Of a stretch of DNA of 64,000 nt, positions 27,376 to 38,800 are shown one piece after another. The notes beneath the pieces were generated by a model. That model did no database searches, was not told the DNA's origin, and was given only the letters and a program-made list of their open reading frames with translations. This stretch comes from Bugula neritina (taxonomy: Eukaryota > Bryozoa > Gymnolaemata > Cheilostomatida > Bugulidae): assembly GCA_964035545.1 (NCBI GenBank), contig OZ037768.1:17541875-17605874 (forward strand). The letters run 5' to 3'. Positions within the stretch are counted from its first letter, which is position 1. Each line of letters opens with the position of its first letter. Position numbers and translations under genes: made by a program.

Positions 27376-27659
27376 TTTTATTCTTGACCAGCCAACAGAA
27401 TAATGTTTGATCAATAAAATAGCTTAAACTTTACAGAAAGGCAAAAATATTTTGTCATTTTTCTTTGTGAACAAATTATCAATTCGCATGAGAAAAGTGC
27501 ACAAACTAGTGAAAAAAGTCTAATGATCTGTCGTAAAATTATTTAATTTATCATCAAACATTTGTTTTGCAAAATCACGTACATTTAGGTGCATGTTAAC
27601 TTGTCTCAATTACTGCCGATTAAAAAAGATTTGAGTTTTTCTCACTTTTCATTAATGCA

Positions 27660-30011
27660 GTCTAACATAAAATTAATTGCCGAAAAGAATTACTGCACTA
27701 CACATAAGGAACTCTTGGCAGTAATCAAGGCAATGAAACACTTCAGGCCCTATCTGTGCGGCAGAAAGTTCCGGCTGCGTACGTACTATGCCTCATTGAT
27801 TTAACTGTGTAAGAGAGCGAAGCCCACCAGTCAGGTTGCCCGGTGGCTCAAAATGCTGGCTGAATTTTTTAAACCGGATCGAACACCGACCCGGTAAGAA
27901 ACATGGCAATGCAAACGGGTTGAGCCAGCGACCAGATGGAGGGTGTAAGCAGTGTCTTGGCATCAAGAAGAGAGATGAAAGTTCCTCACGATCCGAGTTA
28001 GAGACACTGCCTGGCTACAAAGCAGAGTACAGCTGAGAGCACGGCCGACTGGCGCCGGCGGCTGATAAAGGTGCGGGGGCTGTGCAGACCCCCGTGCTAA
28101 CCCCGTTGTGGCCGATAACGTCTCTGAAAAAAAAGCTGCAGGAGAACCTTCCTGGGGTGGTATCTAACGTGTATCAGGCCAAGAGAGACGAGAGACAACT
28201 CAGTGAGGAACAGCTGAAGCAGAGTTGCACCGAGTTCCGACTATTCTGCCATTGCTGGGACTCCTTGTGGATCAACAGGAATGAACTTCTGATAATCACA
28301 TTGGCCACCAGCGGCAGACCTCCTGAGCGGGAATGGGTGGTCTGCCAGGCTGCTATCCGCCAAGAGTTAATTTGGAACACTCATAAGCAGGCCCATGCAA
28401 GGGTTCAGAGGGTGATCGCTAAATTGCAACTCCGGTGGTATTGGCCTAAGAGGGGGCGTGAAATGCGGCTCTAAGTGAGACAGTGCGAGATCTGCCAGGC
28501 CAGTAAGCATGGTCGTCTCCCTGGTGAAGCGGGACAGCAAAGGTAATATGCTGGCTGGCTCTGGCAAGTGGTAGCTGTCGATCTGGTCGACCCCATGCCC
28601 TCAACACCCCGTGGCAACAGTTGGATCCTAGTACTCACAAACCACTTTACTAGGTAGGCCGACGCCCTGGCTATCCCAGACTCGTCGGCTCCGACTGTGG
28701 CCCGAGTTTTGGATCAGAATGTATTCTGCTACTTTGGCCTCCCTGAGCAGATACATTCGGACCAAGGCGCTCAGTTCCAGTCTCAACTAATGAGTGACCT
28801 CTGTCGCCTCTGGGGAGTGAACCAGAGCAGGACTACCTTGTACCATCTACAAGGTAACAGGGTGGTAGAGTGCAACAATCGTATGTTGGGTGATGTGCTC
28901 CGGAGCCTGCTCCTCGGCCGCGATCAAGAAGAATAGGATACGGTGCTTGCGCAGGTCATGCGGGCTTACTGCAGCACTTCACACACCAGTACTGGTGAAA
29001 CTCCCAACTTCTTGATGCTCGGTCAAAAGACCCAGGTTCCCGACCACCTCACCTACCATGTTCCTGACCAGGATAACTCTGTCCATGAGTATGTGGGGGG
29101 AGCTGGTAGAACGTATAAAGGCCGCACACAAAATGCTTCGAGAGAAGCAATGGCAGGTGCAGACTGAGGACTCTGATGAGCTTCCCCTCTATCAGGTGGG
29201 GGACTGGGTCTGGATGGCCAACTACCGTAGGCGACGCGGACAAGCGGCTAAACTACAGCTCAAGTTTGTGGGGCCCTACCTGGTGGTTGAGGCTGTGCCC
29301 AACCACACATACAAGATCAAGCGCTCGGGACAGGCATCCATTCAAAACGAGGCTCGCTTGAAGCTGTATTGGGCTAGCCTCGATGCGGTATTTAAAGCGC
29401 CCCCATTGCTTGAGCCCAGGCGGCAGACCGCAACGCGCGAGCAGAAATGGTACCGACCCGAGTATCAAGTGGTAGTGCCACAGGAAGAAGATCTGGTAAG
29501 AGATGAGCAACCACCTCCACCAACGAAAGTGCGTCTACTGCCTCCGATGCCAGATCCAATGCCGTCATTTCCGGGACCCGAGCCGGGCCCTCAAATGGAG
29601 ACCCCCACAACGGGGGGTGGGAACCTCACTGTAGGAAACCGAGGTGAAGTCAAAACGGGGCCGCTCATGTCAGAGCCGGTAGCTCCACCCATGGAACTCT
29701 CGAGTCCACTCGCCTTTTTTGGAGAGAGGTCAGCGTACTGGACAACCCCCTCTTATTTCCAAGACTTTGTGTGTGACTGCGTAAAAAGAGGCAGATCAAA
29801 AAGTCAAACGGAAGGCTCCGCAAAAAATTGCCGCGTCCCACCTAGGAGTTGTGAGCTCAATGAATATATTGACTTTTGTGAAGGCGGAGCAACAAAAAGA
29901 ATTAATCGGCCAGTTGTGAAGTGCCTCAGTCACGCACAACGAACATGTTGTTCAGTCTTTTTTTACGCTGATGCAGTTAAGAGCAGACGAGCTAGTAGAT
30001 ATCCAGTATAA
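27660..30011 (+). pseudogene. gypsy pol remnant (RNase H end + integrase)
   Basis: Polyprotein fragment covering the RNase H tail, zinc-binding HHCC domain, DDE integrase core and the C-terminal chromatin/DNA-binding part. The last open frame (29058-30011) continues past the integrase as a Pro-rich tail. Three nonsense codons and at least two frameshifts make it non-functional, although the catalytic Asp, Asp and Glu positions can still be recognised. Confidence 0.88.
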
Positions 30012-30453
30012 TCATTCCCAGTTATTCGAGTATTTCACGTAATACCGAGTCACGGGCTAAGTTTATATAATATTCTTCTAGTACGGAAATAAATTGACAT
30101 CAGCTTAGCTCTGAGCTCAGTTTGATAAACACATTCTGACTAGAGATAAGACTAGTAGAGAAAAGTGACGAGAACTTGAAAAGATAGAAGGGTAGTTGTG
30201 ATCCTAAGTTATAATTCATTGTTCTCGGTCAGCCTCTATACTAGTACTAATCTCGCGAGTGCTTCACCGAAAGGGAGTCGTACTTCCAGGCTGTTAAAAG
30301 CCGGCTGTACTAGAGTGTGTATCTAGGTCTAGCATGATCTAACGCTAGTCTGCTCTTTCAGGTGTCACTCAACTTGCTACCACAGGTGCGTCTCAGACAT
30401 TCCTTTCTGTTTGGTCTAGCGATCACGCACCCAGTCAACCTCCTTCCTCTCTA

Positions 30454-31157
30454 ATGGACTTCGAGGATGAGGAATTGCCAGCGCCCTTCCACCGTCGATG
30501 GCGGTGGGTATCACCAGCCACAGATCAAAAGATTGAGGCCGCTTGGGGCCCTAGTGGGAGCACCGTGTGTCAGTTATGTCATGAATCCTCAGCGTTCATC
30601 CGCTCATTAAAAGCACACGTGGACACTCATTATTTACTAGTTTTCTGTCTTTGCGGATACCTCGATGTCCACTCCTATGCTGTCTCGGAACACCAGGCGT
30701 GGACTGATTGTTATTTAGGAGTCACCTTTACAGTTGACGCGGATAACTATCCTGATTTCTTCGATGTTATTTGTCCACTAGTCTACAAGGGTATGCTCAT
30801 GGCCGTCCTCTCTCAAGGGTTCCCACTACTGCAGGAGAACGCAGTCTATTGATCTTGCATTTCCGATAGCACTAGACAAGCTGAGCCAACTCCTCCACCA
30901 ACCAAACGAACAGCTCGAAGAGTTACAGAAGATGAAGTGGATTTATCCCCCGCAAACCTCCTGCCACAGCTGAGTGTCCTAGCCGCCTGTCTAATGTGGA
31001 ACATAGGCTTCAGCGGTTACAGGTTGGCTTTGGCCAGCTGGCACTCCGGCTCTTGGCCGCCACTACTGGAATATATCAATTAAAAGATTCGGTGGGCCGC
31101 ATTAAACAGAAACTTTGTATCCACAAATCCAGGTCCGGTTCGTACCAAGCTAAATGA
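30454..31157 (+). pseudogene. gypsy 3' ORF: C2H2-like finger + coiled coil
   Basis: An ATG-started frame (30454-30852) is followed by an in-frame TGA. The same frame then continues to about 30985, where a frameshift leads into a third piece ending with TGA at 31155-31157. The N-terminal part has a canonical zinc-finger spacing, C-x2-C-x12-H-x3-H (CQLCHESSAF and following), and a second Cys/His cluster behind it. The middle is Pro/Thr/Arg-rich, and the end is an amphipathic helix (VEHRLQRLQVGFGQLALRLL). It sits between integrase and the 3' LTR, so it would be an accessory ORF. I cannot say whether it is gag-like or a captured gene. Confidence 0.6.
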
Positions 31158-31394
31158 ATAAGCCCTATTTCGAGCATATATCTGTGGGGCATGTTTTTCC
31201 TGCTTCACTCAATAGACGGCGTTATGTTCATGTACTTAACAATCCTTTTCTTATCTGTTCTAATATCGTACTAATACTGATATATCTGTGTGTTGCTTCT
31301 CTTTATGCATATGTTTGTCATTTTATTGTATTATTGTATCATGTTTTTGCCATTCTTCTTTTTTATCAGAAAGTGGGCTTTCTACTGGTGGGGG

Positions 31395-33224
31395 CAGGGA
31401 TGTAGTGGTACCCATACGGTCCCATACGCCGTATGGCCTAGAAGAAAATAGACTGTTCTAGGCCATACGCCCGTATGGGCATAATATTTTTGAAAGATGA
31501 TTAGTGCACAGGATAGTTAGGGCATCCTCACTGAGAATATCATAAATTTCGCTCACAATCTAATTTAAGTTCTTGTTATGTTAATGCTATGTGGGTGGTA
31601 TGCGTGTTGCCTACTTGTGATTGTTTAGCCTGAGATTACACTATGAATAATGAGCAGCTATCAACATTTCATCTTCTTATCTCTACGTGTTCACTGAAGC
31701 GCGAAGTGCTGTGCATTGGTGATTAATAAGGAAAAAATCTTTCATTTTCGGTGTATAAATCACTAACTTGTAGAAAATCTATGAAGGCTATTGAAAAGAT
31801 CAAAAAATTTGCCATGCATAAATTTCTCAGGTTTCCGACAGTGTTTGTTCTATTCAAATACCGTGCTTTCCTGCTGAGATATTTGGCAGGGATTGAAAAA
31901 TAAATTTTTCAGGTAAAATTGGTCAAAAATGGGTAGATTTTTGTCTATAACTTTGCAAAAAAATATTGAAAATTCAAAAAAGCAAGTGCTCTGAAGAACA
32001 GAAAGATCTAAAACATGGTTTTTAAATTTTAATTCTAGCACAATTAAGTGAGGTTTTATTTGGCAGGACTGAATTCTTATAATAATTATACCAATAATGT
32101 CGCCTCAGCAAGGCAGTGACAGCTAAATGGTTACCCTTATCTATCTTGTGTGGACTTGCATTTTGTCAACAAGCAATGGAATTTGGAAAAAAACAACATG
32201 AAATCCAGAAACAAAATCAAAATGTCTTCAAGAAATAGTACCAGGTGTGTAGGAGAGGCTAATGAAAATTTATCACTGAGGTCTATACAGGTACTATATC
32301 CACATTTTGGTCAAAAACCAAGTGTTATTGCATGTTAATTATCAATGCAATCAATGCAATAAGGTTTTGCAAACTGTACACCACCATAAGTAACCGTTTA
32401 TGTTTGATTGTACTAACTAACATCTGGCCTTATATTTAATCATCTTCTAGGTTAACACATATTAAACCTGTCAATTTTTTTCATTTGGGGTATGTTTCCT
32501 TGATTTGTCTAGTGAAAGTTCAGGGGTTTTATTTTAAAACCAAGTTAACATACTCTTCTTGGGTGTGCTTTTTTGTGTGTTAGAAGGTGTGGTGGTATCT
32601 CCTTATGGATTAGACTAGTACTCCAATAAACTCCAATTAGGTTTTTAACCAATTTCTGCTTGCCAATGAGTTATCAATTCAAATTGCTCTTTATAAATAA
32701 CAAACACACATTTTCTGATTTGCAATCTGCCTCTCTTCTGATCTATAATTCTTTTTCTGGGCACGTCGGTCTATTAGTTATTAATAAAATAATCAGGTTG
32801 CTTTTGGAGAGCACTTGTTACCTGCCTCTATCCTTCCATCTTTTTGAGATCTTCAGCAATTTTTCTGTACAGTTTGGACTTGGTGCATGTCAGAACAAAC
32901 CTAACTGCAGTTGAGTAAGACTTTACATTTAAAATTACAGTCAACAAGTATGGGACAATACTGAATATTTATATAGTTTGCAGCAATGCCCAGTCGTCAT
33001 GTAGCTGGTATGGTATGAAAATAATAGTGAGGTGCACATTTCAACGCATATTTTTTCAGAAGAATTAGAAATCACAATGGCTTTAAATTGCATAAATTTG
33101 CATCAGAAGAGCTCTGAGGGCTTCGGCGGCCGGGGCGCTGCCCCGGACCCCGCCGGGGGCCTTGGCGGCCCCCTGGACCCCCCCTGAGAGTATGGCCTAG
33201 AATATTTTTGCCACTACATCCCTG
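31395..33224. mobile_element. hAT-like non-autonomous DNA transposon (1830 bp)
   Basis: Terminal inverted repeats are identical over 14 bp: CAGGGATGTAGTGG at 31395-31408 and its complement at 33211-33224. Both sides are flanked by the 8-bp direct repeat GGTGGGGG (31387-31394 and 33225-33232). TIRs starting CAGGG with 8-bp target duplications are the hallmark of the hAT superfamily. The motif TCTAGGCCATAC occurs near both ends (about 31455 and, inverted, about 33193), as expected of subterminal transposase sites. No transposase-like ORF is present. A GC-rich inverted tract lies at 33113-33187, near the right end. Confidence 0.9.
33113..33187. repeat. GC-rich palindromic tract in the hAT-like element
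   Basis: A 75-bp island of GC in AT-rich DNA, built of GGGGCGCTGCCCCGG, CCCCGCCGGGG and GGCGGCCCCC palindromes. It lies about 40 bp inside the right terminal inverted repeat. It could form strong hairpins; a role in transposase binding is only a guess. Confidence 0.7.
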
Positions 33225-33235
33225 GGTGGGGGTGA

Positions 33236-33615
33236 TGTAATGGCTCATAGATAGCCAAGGGGGACTCGTCTTTTCCCCTTTTATGGACACTAACACTTGT
33301 GCTATACATTCTAGTTAGTCATAGCGTTTATCTTCTAGTCTGCTCGCTTGACATGCGAGAGGCCAACGTGATTAGGTCATACTAAACTGTTTCCTCCAAT
33401 CAAATTGGATATCAACACGTGATCCAGATATACATAAAAACAGTGTTTCCCGCAACGACAGTTGACACCGGCTAGGCTAGCAGTAAACAACTAATTGATA
33501 TTCTATTCTGTCCTGTTTTTATCGACTAATGTAAGAATTTTCTTTTTATTATATATTATTCTTCAATACATATTATTCTCAGCTTCTGATATATCTTGGA
33601 GTTGATTGCATTACA
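33236..33615 (+). repeat. 3' LTR of the gypsy element (proposed)
   Basis: Starts TGTAATGG and ends CATTACA, a matched TG...CA terminal inverted pair of seven bases. It directly follows the purine-rich tract GGTGGGGGTGA, which is the copy of the target site rebuilt by the hAT insertion. Length would be 380 bp. No second LTR exists in the window to confirm the limits, so the boundaries are inferred. Confidence 0.55.
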
Positions 33616-35831
33616 TCCTAGGGATGCACTACTTAGAAACATACACAAGTACCCACAATAACATAGTTGGAAAACTATAACAGTATTGTCCGCAGTTGCT
33701 GGCGGTGCCGCCGCATGCTTTAGTAAGCACTGCATGTAGAGACGGCACAACTTAGAGTTGCCGTTCCTGACCATAATATATTACATTATGTTTACCAGGG
33801 AATACTGGAAAGGGTATACTTCTACTGGCCATTACAATATTCACATTGTAATCACAACAAAACTTAAACTTTATAGCTTTGTATTTACGTGCATGAGTGA
33901 GTTATAAAATTGTTTTTAATTTTATATGCATAAAAATTGTGTTTAAAAACTATACCAATAAACACAACTAAAGAAATGTACACATAAAATAAAAATTAAT
34001 AATAAAATAACAAAAGTGGCAAACTTTTCCTTTTATAACTTTTATAAACTCGCGGCAAAGCGCGGCATAATGATGTCCATATAGTTCCTTAAGATTTCAT
34101 GAAGTCGTCACTCTAGATATCTACCATCTCTGGCATTTACTTGTGTTGCATTGGTCGTACAAGTTCTATTTTAAAATAACTGGCTTATGCCGTTTAACTT
34201 ATACTTTATAGGTTATATTTATTCTTATACTTATAGTAATACTACTTATAGTAATAATAATAGTTGCGCTACAACTATATTTTGTTCAATTAGCCTAATC
34301 AACAAGTTTACTTACCTCACTTTTACATATACTGATACTGATAGTGATATAGTAATAGTTGGCATTACTATTACTATTACTATTAGTATAAGTATTACTA
34401 CTAGGCATTATCATTATCATTATGATGATGAATATCAATCTGGATAGCAGAATACGGTAATGCCTGTAACTGTAAGTGTAATTTGTACCAACTCTACGGT
34501 AAGTGTATTTGTACTCATACTGATAGTGATACTGTACTCATACTGATACTGTAACACTAACTGTAAGTATATTATTATTATAATTTAAATTATTAACATA
34601 TCATTATCATAATGATAATCATAATTAAGGATCTGAATAGTCATTTAATGATAATAAGTTAATATTTATAATTATAATTATTGTAGTCTTAACTTTTATT
34701 TTTGCAGCTACTCGGCTACTGTCAGTGTCACTCTTAGTCTTAGTCCTTAGGGCTTAGAGTTAGTACCAAAAGTCAATCTATACTCTTAGTCTTAGTATTG
34801 TCCTTACTATCAACTCTAATCCTGCTTCATTAAAAACCATTATCTGGTGATTTTTGGTAATGCAGTATTAGAGTTGTATATTCATACTCATACTGAGTCA
34901 AACGATAAAGTTAAACTTGGTCTTGACTCATTCTCAAAAACATAATTTGCTTTAGGTGTATTTACATTGATCTAAAAAAACCTTTCAAATTAAAATTGAA
35001 TATATTATTTAGCTTTTGTTAAGAATGAAAGAGGTTATCAGTTGATCACCGCAATCATAATAATAGTGCTTAGCCTATAGTAGCCTAGTCCTTATGCTAA
35101 TATTTATATTTTATCTTTTAAGCATTTCTTATTCAAATGTACACTGATAATCATTTTAATAAAATTTGTAAGTAACTTCATGCATTCAGCAACCTTTAGT
35201 AACTTAAACAAAAGTTAAGAGAATAAAGAGATACCTTTAATTATAACTATTTAAAGTTAGTAGCTATTATCTGTCAACAATATAATTAGTAGCTTTCATA
35301 AAAATATTGTTGAATTATTATGTTTTATAGACTGAAATGGACATACAATAGTTATAACATTTGGTTCTGTGGTTTGGTAAACTTGTATGCTAAATAACTT
35401 ATAGACAACCAGTAAACCGCTTAGCCAGCCCACTTGTATTTTTCATGCTAATGCTCAATGCACATATATTTATGTCAAATTTTTTCATCATGCTTCATTC
35501 TATTTAAAACACATTGGTAGATTATGTCAGTGAAATATTTTTATATTCAGATAAATGATAGTTTAATACTTTGCATTTTGAAATTGGTTGTTGGGCTTTA
35601 AGAAAGCAAGCTATACAAATATTCTAGTAGAACACTATTACCCAAGTTTCAGTTTTTTATTTTGCTCATTGAAATCATTATTTAAAAATTTACATTAATA
35701 TAAGTATTATCTAATGGTTTACCCAATACTGTAGTGTTTGTGTTATATAATGTAGGATAATTCTCATGTTATGGTATATTATTATTCTTTCAGATATTAC
35801 ATGTGTGGAATTGTAAAGATCTGGCTTCAAT
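33616..35831. other. intergenic cryptically simple DNA
   Basis: There is no exon. Between 34190 and 34920 the sequence is made of degenerate 6-9-base units such as ACTGATACTGATAGTGATA, ATTACTATTACTATTACT and TAGTCTTAGTCCTTAG, with slowly changing unit sequence. A similar tract occurs at 60020-60190. The part next to GON4L (34920-35830) is plain AT-rich sequence and should hold its promoter, which I cannot pinpoint. Confidence 0.6.
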
Positions 35832-38800
35832 ATGTATGAACAGAAAGAAGAAAATACTGAAAGGTCTGAGCTGAGTGCATATTCACAACTCATTTACCAT
35901 GTCATTCTACTACTATCTATAATTTATAATAATTTTACTATTTTATTGCATATGTATTTGAAACACTCTTTTGTTTCCCTGTGGTGAAAGGCATGCTACA
36001 TATTAACAGGAGAGAGCTCAACACACCAGAGAACTCTATGCAGAAAGATGATCTGCCGTGGGGAGAGTCTGAAGAAGACATCAATGAACTAGACAGCTCT
36101 TCTATCTGCAGCAAGCTCTCTAAAAAGACAGTGAAGTCTATTATATATGTATGTTTGCTAATGTGCTGTGAATTTATTCATAAACTATATTACCATCTTT
36201 TTACAGATATTAGCAATTATGTAACTTGCAAGAGATATGTTATAGTGTTTGGGTAAACTTTCATCCATTATAGCTTTACTTGTATTATCACAGCTATGTT
36301 AGCTACATTATGATTTTCCTACATTGATTTTGGGTATTGCACAACAGCTAACTTTTTAGACTGTTATATAAACCCGACATTTTCTATTATTCATTTACTT
36401 CACTTAAAACTTCACTTAATTGTTTTGCTCTTTTCGTTCAGTCAGTGACAAGAAATACTTCTATATATTAAAGCACAACAGCATGTATGGATGAATTTGT
36501 GGTTGCGGTTTGCATTAACTTATTATTGTGGTTTAACTTATTATTGTTCCTAAGCATAGTGTGAAAATTTATTAATACGAAGCAGTGAAAGTGCAGTGAT
36601 TGCTTTGTGTGGTATCTGTAAAATGATAGTAATACTCTACTTCTGCAGAACGTGGTGAAAGACGCTGATGTGCAGAAAATGTTAGCTAACTCCTTATCTC
36701 AAGATGGGACTAAACTCCTTCCTGCAACTTATGAGCCAAAAATGACAAGAGCTAAGATGAGACAAATCCTTTCTGAAGAAAAAAATGTAACAATTTTAAA
36801 TTACTAAATGTTTTATAGCATATTAAGTTGTAATATATGGAGTTATTTTCAGATTTAAAACATGCTTCGGGTTTTTTTAATGTAAGTGAAGATTTATGCA
36901 ACATTGAATTTTGTCTGAAGTTATGGTGTGGCAAACAAGAGAGATTTTATTTTTTGATAGATAATTACTATTCTTGCTACTGTTGTTTCAGCTTGTTACT
37001 TGCTACTTTTTAAACCAGTTTTATTTTTTCAGCTGATATTAAAGTCCTCGGCACATAAGCAGGTCAAAAACTTCACGGAACTAGAGTTTCCCGAAGATGA
37101 GAATGACGATGATTATGATTATGAAAGTGATGTCGAAGAAGAAGATCTTGCCGATGTATGTAGCTTTGTATTTTCACAAAAGAATTTGAAAGTGTTTAAA
37201 TGTATTCTGATATTTCTGATGCTATGCTCTTTCACACAAATTATCACTTACTGCTAGATAATACAGCACCATGGTAGTGTAGGTTAACTGACAACCTTTT
37301 TGTCTCTCGGAGTATACAAAAGAGTAAGTTTTGCCTTTTAATTATTCCGAGAAGTAAATCAGCTTTTAAAGATTAAAATGATAACAAATTCATAAAATTG
37401 ATTCATTTTCAATGATTTATTAGTTGTCTTAGTTCTTACAAATAATGTATGGACTTTTTTGTTTTATAAGTTTACTGTTCTTTTAGGTTTTAGAGTTATA
37501 TAGTGATGATGATGATATTGAAAGCAACATGTCGATGTGCGCAAGTGATCTAGGCTCGCCATCCTGCAATGTCTCACCTCAGGTTAATCGCAGATCTCCG
37601 TTGGTTTTACCAGTTATTCCAGCAAAGCACCAGAACATGGTAAATGTAATTTATAGCTTATATCTGTTTATTCAGGCAAAATGTTTGTGTACCATTAGAC
37701 TTTCTAGATAACTATTTTAACTGGATATATTGTCAGGTATAGCAAAAATACTTATCCTAAGAATGGTGGAACATCTTATAAAAATCTGTAATTAAGTTCT
37801 CATTTTATCTGCCCAAGAGAAGAAAACTTGACAGTAAACTTATCTTGTTTTTCAAAGAACTTTGTTTACTTGCAGCCACAGACTATAGATAGCTCGAGTA
37901 CCATCACACCGATGAGGACTACTCAGGAATCACAAAGGCGGTTTTTAGATGCTCTAGATAAACTTGATTTGGTAATTATTTAATTAATTCAAATGTTTCT
38001 GTCATTTTTGTTGCATAACAAGGTTTTTTTTTCATTTTTCATTAAATTCAATTTTCTTATTTCTCATCTTAACCAATTACTTGGCAAATTCACTACTCTT
38101 TAAGATTGATGACTCACTTAAAAATATTATGATAATTCCTCTAACTTTGGTAGATAAAGCTGTCACCTGTTAAAATATACTGTTGTGTTTTAAGTGTGTA
38201 GAAATATTTATTGTCGCAGACTGAAAGAAAATAGCAATGTGAAAAAGGTTATATCATAAGTTATAAGTCTCAAGTTACAAGTGTGAGACGCAAGTGTGTG
38301 GATAAGTGAAAAATGCTGGGTTTTTATACTAGTCAGGAAGGTTAGCTTTTGTGTTGTAGCTATAATGGATGTGGACAAAGCATAATATAGCTGGCCTAGC
38401 TGAGATGATATGTGAAAAGCTATTATGCATTGTGGAAAAGCTTTCCTCGTTTTATGTAAAGTCCCAACAATACTACTCTTTCTTTCAGTCCAATACAATA
38501 GCTAAGAGGACGAGATCACAACTTCCAATGAATGACACTTCGTTAGGAAATCTAGAGGCTGGGCTTGTCCCACCAGACATCACTGTAGACATGTATGAGG
38601 ACCCTGAGTTGGAGGACGTAAATGAGGATTGGCAGGAATTTCTAAATAGTCTCACTGCAGGGGGTAAGGTTGCTTGTAACGCAATTATATTTTATGAAAT
38701 AAGTTAAATTAATAATTTACAAATAGAAATATAACAGGGTAGTAGATATTAAATACTTTCAGATTTTATTATATGCATGTATAATTAGAGAACATATTTA

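Larger units (their letters stand above)
27660..33615 (+). mobile_element. Ty3/Gypsy LTR retrotransposon, 5'-truncated, defective
   Basis: In order along the plus strand: the end of RNase H (KNYCTTHKELLAVIKAMKHF near 27684); the linker ending in a HRPGKKHGNANGLS-like block (27890); the integrase HHCC finger (HKQAH near 28379, CEIC near 28487); the integrase DDE core (first Asp near 28578, HSDQGAQFQSQ near 28758, the Glu in VVECNNRML near 28870); an SH3-like C-terminal block (VGDWVWMANY near 29196); an extra ORF; a polypurine-like tract; and a 3' LTR. Gag, protease and most of RT are missing. Stops at 28472, about 28652 and 28933, and frame changes near 27790 and 29060, disable pol. The element is interrupted by a hAT-like insertion at 31395-33224. 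It is noticeably richer in GC than its surroundings, which suggests a fairly recent insertion. Confidence 0.9.

Noticed and set aside
29910-30450. A 3' LTR directly after the integrase C-terminal extension
   Set aside because: No TG...CA pair, polypurine tract or match to the proposed LTR at 33236 was found; the extra ORF and the later PPT/LTR explain the layout better.
31154-31405. Small hydrophobic ORF as an env-like membrane protein
   Set aside because: It begins at the stop codon of the gypsy 3' ORF and ends at the hAT insertion; length and composition fit T-rich non-coding sequence before the polypurine tract.
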